A program made the position numbers and the translations under genes. Shown here one piece after another: positions 57,068-64,000 of a DNA stretch of 64,000 bases. The stretch is taken from assembly GCA_963728965.1 (NCBI GenBank), contig CAVSMH010000002.1, positions 124,001 to 188,000 of the forward strand, written 5' to 3'. The notes beneath the pieces were generated by a model. That model saw only the letters and a program-made list of their open reading frames with translations, searched no databases and was not told the origin of the DNA. How positions within the stretch are numbered: the stretch's first letter is position 1; each line of letters starts with the position of its first letter. The stretch comes from DASQZT01 sp963728965. Its GTDB lineage: Bacteria > Acidobacteriota > Terriglobia > Bryobacterales > Bryobacteraceae.

Positions 57068-57304
57068 ATGGTCAATCTGAATACGCCGCTCCAGGGCATG
57101 CAGCAGGCCATGGACCGGATCGACGTGACCGCCCAGCGCATTGCAGGAATGCCGTCGCTGGCCTCCACCCCGCCGGAAGACACGCTGGACCTGAGCAACG
57201 AGATGGTGGCGTTGCTTGAATCGCGCAACCAGTTCGCAGCGAATGTGCAGACGGCCCGGGTGGAGGACCGGATGAGCCGGGCAAGCCTGGACCTGTTGGG
57301 CTAA
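57068..57304 (+). CDS. Short flagellar-rod-like protein
   Basis: This 78-residue protein has an N-terminal helix (GMQQAMDRIDVTAQRIAGM) and a C-terminal helix LSNEMVALLESRNQFAANVQ. These resemble the terminal helices of FlgC/FlgG rod proteins (EMVxLMxARxxYxAN), but the middle domain is missing. No other flagellar gene is in the window. It stands just before a convergent chemoreceptor gene. Whether it enters a rod structure or is a relic is unknown. Confidence 0.65.
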   Translation: MVNLNTPLQGMQQAMDRIDVTAQRIAGMPSLASTPPEDTLDLSNEMVALLESRNQFAANVQTARVEDRMSRASLDLLG

Positions 57305-57311
57305 CCGTGGG

Positions 57312-58847
57312 CTAACCCGGAGCTCGGGAATCGCTGCCGGCGATACGGATGAGTTGGGCCACGATGCCATTGAGGTCGTCGGCCTGGACAGCGAGTTCGC
57401 TGCCGGCCTGAGCGCCTTCGGTAGCGCCGGCGGCGGCTTGTTCGGTGATGCGGCGCATGCGTTCGATGCCACCGGCAATGGCTTCCAGGCACTGGGCCTG
57501 GTTGAGGCTTGCCGTCTGGACTTCGCCGGCCAGGCGGTTCACGGTTTGGGCGCCTTCGGATAGAGACTGAAAGGCCTCGCTGACGTCGTTCAGCTTGGCC
57601 ATGCCGTTTCGGGAAGCCGCGATCGATTCTTCAATGAGCGCGCCGGTTTCCCGGGCGGCTTCCGCGGACCGCTGGGCGAGAGTGCGGACTTCGTCGGCGA
57701 CCACGGCAAAGCCGAGACCGCTCTCACCCGCACGGGCGGCTTCGACGGCGGCATTGAGCGCGAGAAGGTTGGTCTGAAAGGCGATTCCGTCGATCACTTT
57801 GATGATGTTCGCGACCTTGGCGCTGGCGGCCTGCATATCGCGCACGGCCGCCATCAACTCCTCGAGTCGGCTACCGGCGTCATTCAGGCTGAGGCTGACC
57901 TGGTTGCTGACTTCGGCGGATTTTCTGGCGCTTTCGACGTTCTTGCGGGCGGTCGACTGGACATCGGCGCTGGAAGCGGAAACCTCTTGAAGCGATCCGG
58001 CCTGCTCGGCGGCGCCTTGCGCCATCGACTGGCTGGTCGATGTTACCTGATGAGAGGACGCGGCCACGGTTTGCGCCTTATCGCGAAGTTCCGCGGCCAC
58101 CCGCCGCAGTCCGGAGTTGGTTCGAAGCAACGCTCGTGAAACCCCGGTGATGACCAGCGCGCCAATGCCGACCAGCAGGAACGCCAGCCAGCGGTTGCGA
58201 CGCGTAGTTTCGTGGGCCACACGATTGGAGTTGGTGAAAAAAGCCCGCTGCCGATCGAAAAGCAACGTGGTGGCCGCATCGATCTCGGAGGTGACGGCGA
58301 GCATGCGGCTGGTGATGACTTCGTGAGCCGCCATGAAGCCGTTGGCAGCGGCTTTGGATATGAATTCGTCGTACAGGCGCACCCAGTTGGCCAAATCGCG
58401 GTCCACCGTCTCCAGGGCTGCGCGCCCCTGGCTATCGCTGATCAGCGGGCGCACCTCCGCAATCTCCCCCTGCACGTGAACGGCAATGGCGTTGAACGCG
58501 CGCCGATCCTCATCCGGAGCCGGAACGGTGTGGCAGCCGGAACAGGCAACGGTGCTGTTTTCATCCGTACGCTCGAGGCTATGGAAAGAATGCGCAAGCT
58601 GGGTGGTCTTGGCGTGATCCTCCATTTTCTGGAAACCGTCGGCAATCTCGGTGACGAGGGCCATCTTGCGCGCCGTCCGGCTGGCGGCCACGTCGAGCAT
58701 CCCGCCGAGAGTCGTGATGACGTTCAGCGACGAGAAACTGAGCGCCAGAAAAAGCGCCCCGATGGCGAGGAAACTGAATCCCAGTTTCCGGCCCAGCGAG
58801 AGTTCATGGCCTGTTGACCGACGCACACTATCAGAATCGGCACGCAA
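57312..58847 (-). CDS. Methyl-accepting chemotaxis protein with c-type heme motif
   Basis: This 511-residue receptor has TM1 (~20-42), a ~175-residue periplasmic helical sensor with heme-attachment motif CSGCH at 102-106, TM2 (~219-237), and a cytoplasmic signalling domain with the hairpin tip DGIAFQTNLLALNAAVEAAR and GFAVVADEVRTLAQRS. No conventional HAMP is obvious. A covalently bound heme in the periplasm suggests a redox or gas (O2/NO) sensor, like the heme-MCPs of Geobacter. No che genes are nearby. Confidence 0.92.
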   Translation of the reverse strand: MRADSDSVRRSTGHELSLGRKLGFSFLAIGALFLALSFSSLNVITTLGGMLDVAASRTARKMALVTEIADGFQKMEDHAKTTQLAHSFHSLERTDENSTVACSGCHTVPAPDEDRRAFNAIAVHVQGEIAEVRPLISDSQGRAALETVDRDLANWVRLYDEFISKAAANGFMAAHEVITSRMLAVTSEIDAATTLLFDRQRAFFTNSNRVAHETTRRNRWLAFLLVGIGALVITGVSRALLRTNSGLRRVAAELRDKAQTVAASSHQVTSTSQSMAQGAAEQAGSLQEVSASSADVQSTARKNVESARKSAEVSNQVSLSLNDAGSRLEELMAAVRDMQAASAKVANIIKVIDGIAFQTNLLALNAAVEAARAGESGLGFAVVADEVRTLAQRSAEAARETGALIEESIAASRNGMAKLNDVSEAFQSLSEGAQTVNRLAGEVQTASLNQAQCLEAIAGGIERMRRITEQAAAGATEGAQAGSELAVQADDLNGIVAQLIRIAGSDSRAPG

Positions 58848-58871
58848 GGGGAGAAGCTTTAGCAGCGGAAC

Positions 58872-60208
<1,337 letters not shown>

Positions 60209-60212
<4 letters not shown>

Positions 60213-60805
60213 CGACGGTTGGCGGAACGTCCGGGGCGGCCCGCTCCCCCGCGGCCTCCTCCTCCGCGCCGGAAGGGGGCACTCGCGGGAGGCTCCGGGA
60301 GGCTGGCCATGCCGGCGGGGTAAACCACCACCCCGCGCGCCGGTCCGGAGCCCGCACTTTCGCTGCGCACGGCCGTTTCTCCGCGCAGAGCCAGGTGAAT
60401 GACCCGCCGTTCCCGGCTGTTCATGGGATTGAAGCGGAAGGGAACGCCGGTACGCTTGACCTTTTCGGCGGCGGTCATGGCGCTGAGCCGCAACTCTTCG
60501 ATGCGCAGCAGGCGATAATCGTTGGCATCGAAGGAGATGCGCGAATGGTCGTCGGAGGGCACCCGCATCATCTCCATGGTGATGTGCTCCAGGGCCAGCA
60601 GCAGTTCGGCGCGGTTGGAGAGAAGGAGATCGACATCGGGTCCGGAGAACTTCACCACCAGGTCGGGGGTTTCGAAGTCGTCATCCGTCGAATCGACTTC
60701 CACGATTTCGTAGTTGACGTGAATCCCTCCCTTGCGGAGGATGGGCCGCAGTAACCCATCGATTCGGCTGCCGATCGAGGCCATGGAGTACTTACGTTCC
60801 GTCAC
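60209..60805 (-). CDS. Jag/KhpB-type R3H RNA-binding protein
   Basis: This 198-residue protein has a KH-like segment (GGIHVNYEIVEVDS, then DLVVKFSGPDVDLLLSNRAE) and an R3H motif (MNSRERRVIHLALRG). It ends in a Gly/Arg-rich disordered tail (FRRGGGGRGGAGRPG). Jag/KhpB binds small RNAs and mRNAs and is coupled with YidC in many bacteria. The usual N-terminal Jag_N module is not evident. It overlaps mnmE by 4 nt. Confidence 0.88.
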
Positions 60806-60808
60806 AGG

Positions 60809-62545
60809 CTATTTCCTGCCGTTCTTTTTTTTGGGCGGCTCTACCGAACGGGCAGCCGCCTGGGCCGTCTCGGTGTGATTGAAGAACCACTGCTGAGCGA
60901 TGCCTACGAGATTGCTGGTCAAGTAGTATAGCACCAGGCCGCTGGGGAAATTGTAGAACATGAAGCCGAAGATCAGCGGCATGAACATCATCATGCGCTG
61001 CTGATTGGGATCGGCGTTGGCCTGCGGCGTCATCTTCTGCATGTAGAACTGGCTGGCAATCATGACCACGGGAAGGATGCGGATGGCCAGGTGTTCGGGT
61101 TGCGAGAGGTCGGTGACCCACAACCAACTGGCTCCGCGCATCTCCACCGACACCGTGAAAACCTTGTAGAAGGCGAAGAAGAACGGGATCTGGAGCAGCA
61201 TCGGGAAGCAGCCGCCCATGGGGTTGACGCCGTGCTTCTTATAAAGCCCCATGACCTCCTGGTTCTGCTCGGCTTTGCGCGGATCGGTCATTTTGAGGTT
61301 CTTGTACTTCTGGTTGATGACATCGATCTGCGGCTTCAGAGCCTGCATCTTGCGCATCGACTTCATGTTGGACAGCTTGAGCGGAAACAGGGTGAAGTTG
61401 AGCGCGACGGTGACGATCACGATGGCCCAGCCGTAGTTGTGGACGAAGGCATCATTGAACCAGTTGACGATCAGGAAGAGGGGCTTGGCCAGCAACGAGA
61501 GCCAGCCGAAATCGACCACCTGCTCCAGCTTGGGGTTGATGCGCCGGAGCAGGTCCAGATCCTTGGGGCCCACATAGAGTTCGAACTGGCTGACGTCGCC
61601 ATTGCCGACAGCAACACCCGCGAAGGAAAGGGGCTTGTCCTTTTCGAACGCTGTGCGGACGGTATCGGGGAACGTGACCTCCTGCATGGGGGCACTTCCC
61701 TTGGGCAGGAAGACCGCGGCGAAGTAGGTATCGGCGATGCCGCCGAAGAAATAGTTCCCGCCGGCGACCAGGGGACCGTTCTTGGCGTCGCGAGCGGTCT
61801 TTTCGATGAGCTTATTCTGCGCGGCATCGAAGTACAGGGTGCGCTGGCCGCTCGCCGGATTGGGCACCGTAAAGTCCCCGAAGCCGCCCCGCCATTCGAG
61901 CATGGCTGGAATGGGCTTGCCATCGACCGACACCTCCGTCGAGACCTCGGTGAGATAGCTGTTCTTCTGGAAGCGGAAGTTCTTGCGCACCACGGTATGG
62001 CCGTCGGAGAACTGGTACGCTACTCCCAGTCCGTCGGGATCGACGGTCTGCGAGTACCAGTCCCAATTGACCTTGGAGGTAGGCTGCAGGGCGGGAAAGT
62101 ACAGGGAAAAGGGGTAGTCGAGCCCGGAGGCGGTGTTCACGAGATCGAGGAGCTTGCCATCATTTCCCTTGTATTTCTTCAGAAGCCAGCTCCGCACGTT
62201 GGCGCCCTGGTTGGAAAACTGGATGCGGAACAGGTCGGTATCGATGATCAGCGGGGGCAAAGCCTGCTCCGGGGTGGGCGGCGAAGTGGGCGCGCCCTTG
62301 GCGGCCGCCACCTCCTGGACAGGCTGAGCGGGGGCGGTTTCGGCGGCGGCAGGCGGTGCCGTCGGGGAAGTAGCCGCGGTATCCGGAGCCTTTTTGGCGC
62401 CTGGGGGCGTCGAGCTCTTGAACAGATAGGGGGTGACGAACATCACCGCGCCCATCAGCAGGAATGCGAGCAGCAGCCGCAGTTCCATCGACATATCTTT
62501 CAGCGGCGATTTGGGGCTGCCGCCGCTGTTTACCGTTTCTGACAT
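60809..62545 (-). CDS. yidC: Membrane protein insertase YidC
   Basis: This 578-residue insertase has TM1 (~20-43), a Pro/Ala-rich linker, a large periplasmic domain (~95-340) and five C-terminal helices with FPLKLSNMKSMRKMQALKPQ, GGCFPMLLQIPFFFAFYKVF and LIFGFMFYNFPSGLVLYYLT. The periplasmic domain marks the Gram-negative type. It inserts membrane proteins with or without Sec. Its stop lies 4 nt before the Jag start. Confidence 0.97.
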   Translation of the reverse strand: MSETVNSGGSPKSPLKDMSMELRLLLAFLLMGAVMFVTPYLFKSSTPPGAKKAPDTAATSPTAPPAAAETAPAQPVQEVAAAKGAPTSPPTPEQALPPLIIDTDLFRIQFSNQGANVRSWLLKKYKGNDGKLLDLVNTASGLDYPFSLYFPALQPTSKVNWDWYSQTVDPDGLGVAYQFSDGHTVVRKNFRFQKNSYLTEVSTEVSVDGKPIPAMLEWRGGFGDFTVPNPASGQRTLYFDAAQNKLIEKTARDAKNGPLVAGGNYFFGGIADTYFAAVFLPKGSAPMQEVTFPDTVRTAFEKDKPLSFAGVAVGNGDVSQFELYVGPKDLDLLRRINPKLEQVVDFGWLSLLAKPLFLIVNWFNDAFVHNYGWAIVIVTVALNFTLFPLKLSNMKSMRKMQALKPQIDVINQKYKNLKMTDPRKAEQNQEVMGLYKKHGVNPMGGCFPMLLQIPFFFAFYKVFTVSVEMRGASWLWVTDLSQPEHLAIRILPVVMIASQFYMQKMTPQANADPNQQRMMMFMPLIFGFMFYNFPSGLVLYYLTSNLVGIAQQWFFNHTETAQAAARSVEPPKKKNGRK

Positions 62546-62573
62546 TCAGAGAACTTCCGTACGAATCCAGGCA

Positions 62574-62783
62574 CTACCGGACGGGGTCAAACCCGCCGGG
62601 TCGAAGGGGATGGCAGCGCAGCAGGCGCCGCACTCCCATCCATAATCCCCTTGCCGCGCCATAGCGTTCGATGGCTTGCCGCGCGTAATCCGAACAGGTC
62701 GGATAAAAGCGACACGCGGAAGGCAGCAGAGGGGAGACACCCATTTTATATACGGCCAACCCCCGGACTAAGATCCACTGCAG
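62574..62783 (-). CDS. yidD: Membrane protein insertion factor YidD
   Basis: The ~69-residue product carries the family core SPLLPSACRFYPTCSDYARQ and LLRCHPLRPGGFDPVR (the three Cys and HP-x3-GG-x-DP). Homologues begin about 16 residues before SPLLP. The codon there is CTG (62783-62781), overlapping the rnpA end by 16 nt, so I propose a CTG start with translational coupling. The only ordinary in-frame starts are TTG 62759, which would clip the first helix, and one at 62870, far inside rnpA. Confidence 0.8.
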   Translation of the reverse strand: MQWILVRGLAVYKMGVSPLLPSACRFYPTCSDYARQAIERYGAARGLWMGVRRLLRCHPLRPGGFDPVR

Positions 62784-63112
62784 CGGAGAAAGAGGCGCTG
62801 GATTTCCCGTTGGAGGTCCGGGAAGGGGGCATCGAACGCTTTCCGCCGAGGATTGATGACGATGTCGCACTGCGGATTCAGCCGGTCGAGTTGCAGGCGG
62901 ACGGCCTCACGGACCCGCCGCCGGATACGATTGCGAACCACGGCCCGACCGAGGGCGCGCGGCACGGTAAACCCGATGTGCGGCCCGTCCGCCCGCTGAT
63001 CGCGGACGAAGAAGGCGGCAAACATGGGACCCGAGAAGCGGCTACCCTGGTCATACACTCTTCGAAAGTCCTTGGATCGCAGCAGACGGACACGTTTCGG
63101 AAATCCAGGGAT
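62768..63112 (-). CDS. rnpA: Ribonuclease P protein component, probable ATC start
   Basis: The protein subunit of RNase P has RNRIRRRVREAVR (the RNR motif) and the conserved N-terminal block FPKRVRLLRSKDFRRVYDQG. That block is in frame but upstream of the first GTG (63058), which would remove it. Between the rpmH stop (63119) and the block there is no ATG, GTG or TTG. ATC at 63112-63110 sits 9 nt after AAAGG and would give MPGFPKRVRLL, the normal length. An ATC start or a base error must be assumed. Confidence 0.85.
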   Translation of the reverse strand: MPGFPKRVRLLRSKDFRRVYDQGSRFSGPMFAAFFVRDQRADGPHIGFTVPRALGRAVVRNRIRRRVREAVRLQLDRLNPQCDIVINPRRKAFDAPFPDLQREIQRLFLRCSGS

Positions 63113-63118
63113 GGAATA

Positions 63119-63268
63119 CTACCTTTCCGAGCTGACGGTGAGTTTCTTCCGCCCGCGGGCCCGGCGGCGGGAGAGGACGGCGCGGCCGTTTTTGGTTTCC
63201 ATCCGGGTAAGGAACCCGTGGGTCTTCGCGCGGTGACGGTTATTCGGTTGAAAAGTACGCTTCGGCAT
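63119..63268 (-). CDS. rpmH: Ribosomal protein bL34
   Basis: This 49-residue protein starts MPKRTFQPNNRHRAKTHGFL and ends in the basic LSRRRARGRKKLTVSSER. It is the full-length L34 of the large ribosomal subunit. Upstream on the minus strand TATACT (about 63291) may be the -10 box. It heads the block that continues with rnpA and yidD. Confidence 0.97.
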   Translation of the reverse strand: MPKRTFQPNNRHRAKTHGFLTRMETKNGRAVLSRRRARGRKKLTVSSER

Positions 63269-63340
63269 TTTATCTCAAGTATTTAGTATAAATCAGGGAG
63301 GAACGCGACGGCAAACGGAATGCTTGGCCAAGGACCGCGA

Positions 63341-64000
63341 CTACCCCGCGGCCTTCAGCATCTCGCGGGCGCAGTTGTATCCCGGCGCTCCCATGACTCC
63401 GCCACCGGGATGCGCTCCCGAACCGCACAGATATAACTGCCGGATGGGCGTCCGATAGCGCGCCCAACCCGCCACGGGGCGCATGACGAACATCTGGTCC
63501 AGGCTCATCTCTCCATGGAAGATGTTGCCGCCGGTGATGCCGAACCGCCGTTCCAGGTCGAGCGGCGTCAGCACCTGACGCTGTTCGATGATTTGCCGGA
63601 TGTTGGGCGCATACTCCTCAATGAGGCCGATCACACGGTCGCCGAACGGTTCCCGCTGCTCCTCCCAGGTAGCGTCCCGCAGGGTATAGGGCGCGTACTG
63701 GAGGAAGATGCCCATGACGTGTTTGCCGGCCGGCGCAAGTGACGGATCATACATGGTCGGGATCGTCAGCTCCAGCAGGGGCCGCGCCGAAGGCCGGCCG
63801 TATTTCGCGTCGTCCCATGCCCGCTCGACATATTCGATACTCGGACAGATGTGAATGGTCGCACGATGGTGCGGTCCGGGTGCACCGGGGTGGGCGGTGA
63901 ACTCCGGCAGGCCGGCGAGCGCCAGGTTGATCTTGCAGCTCGTGCCCTCGATTCGGAAATGGCGGATGGCCGCCGCGAATTCCGGGTCGAGGTCGCGCTC
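63341..64000 (-). CDS. Phytoene-desaturase-like FAD oxidoreductase, C-terminal part
   Basis: The frame is open to the window edge, so the N-terminal FAD-binding half lies outside. The 219 visible residues include IHICPSIEYVERAWDDAKYG and LELTIPTMYDPSLAPAGKHV. The C-terminal FAD signature is YLCGSGAHPGGGVMGAPGYN. This fits the CrtI/PYROXD2-like family of NAD(P)/FAD oxidoreductases. The substrate is unknown. Confidence 0.88.
   Translation of the reverse strand, partial: ERDLDPEFAAAIRHFRIEGTSCKINLALAGLPEFTAHPGAPGPHHRATIHICPSIEYVERAWDDAKYGRPSARPLLELTIPTMYDPSLAPAGKHVMGIFLQYAPYTLRDATWEEQREPFGDRVIGLIEEYAPNIRQIIEQRQVLTPLDLERRFGITGGNIFHGEMSLDQMFVMRPVAGWARYRTPIRQLYLCGSGAHPGGGVMGAPGYNCAREMLKAAG

Overview
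The window looks like a chromosomal segment of an acidobacterium, probably of the Bryobacterales/Solibacter type. It is GC-rich and carries an ADOP-type MacB/FtsX permease, a PEP-CTERM exported protein, many Tat-exported or lipobox-bearing glycosidases and oxidoreductases, and short acidobacterial-type operons with ATGA overlaps. This placement is inferred from gene content only. No rRNA is present, and the only RNA gene seen is tRNA-Leu(CAA).

Layout. Positions 1-6275 hold a VCBS-repeat protein end, a MerR regulator with its own MerR-type promoter, and a five-gene glycosyltransferase operon (two GT2, DUF2304, a TPR-fused membrane transferase, GT4). Positions 6321-10434 hold a tandem universal stress protein, a small exported protein and a histidine kinase/sigma-54 response regulator pair. 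A -24/-12 promoter and two palindromes lie between the small gene and the kinase. Positions 10622-17163 form a respiratory operon behind a promoter that overlaps a perfect 24-bp palindrome: DUF3373 outer-membrane protein, cytochrome c, Tat-exported molybdopterin oxidoreductase, FeS subunit, NrfD subunit and an ArsR regulator.

Positions 17206-27291 (minus strand) are a formate dehydrogenase operon (FdnG, FdnH-like, NrfD). FdnG is a selenoprotein with a visible SECIS hairpin. The gene is split by a 4.9-kb IS1-type element with 18-bp inverted repeats and an 8-bp target duplication. Its 5' end is joined out of frame to a truncated DUF5060/DUF4038 glycosidase gene. The element carries passengers, including an XRE-ImmA/IrrE gene and a partner gene. 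That partner gene is itself interrupted by an IS3-type element with a CGC target duplication. Removing each insertion on paper restores an open frame.

Positions 27701-47598 hold the ADOP permease, a GT8-GT4 fusion with a double methyltransferase, a PEP-CTERM protein, a GSCFA protein with a lipoprotein, and carbohydrate/peptide genes (KduD-like SDR, an alpha/alpha-barrel glycosidase, a gamma-glutamyltransferase-like protein, GH51 arabinofuranosidase, Gfo/Idh/MocA, HOT-type alcohol dehydrogenase). After the tRNA come a sodium symporter and a small exported protein. Positions 50117-56120 (minus strand) are a six-gene corrinoid methyl-transfer operon: two UroD-type methyltransferases, a corrinoid protein, a homocysteine-methyltransferase-like protein, DUF1638 and a RACo-type reductive activator.

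Positions 56256-64000 hold a DDAH-like hydrolase, a short flagellar-rod-like protein, a chemoreceptor with a c-type heme motif, and the conserved block mnmE-jag-yidC-yidD-rnpA-rpmH. The window ends inside an FAD oxidoreductase. In that block rnpA and yidD lack ordinary start codons. The overall picture is a soil/sediment heterotroph with polysaccharide degradation, glycan synthesis and several anaerobic respiratory or C1 modules, one of which (formate dehydrogenase) is decaying through mobile DNA.
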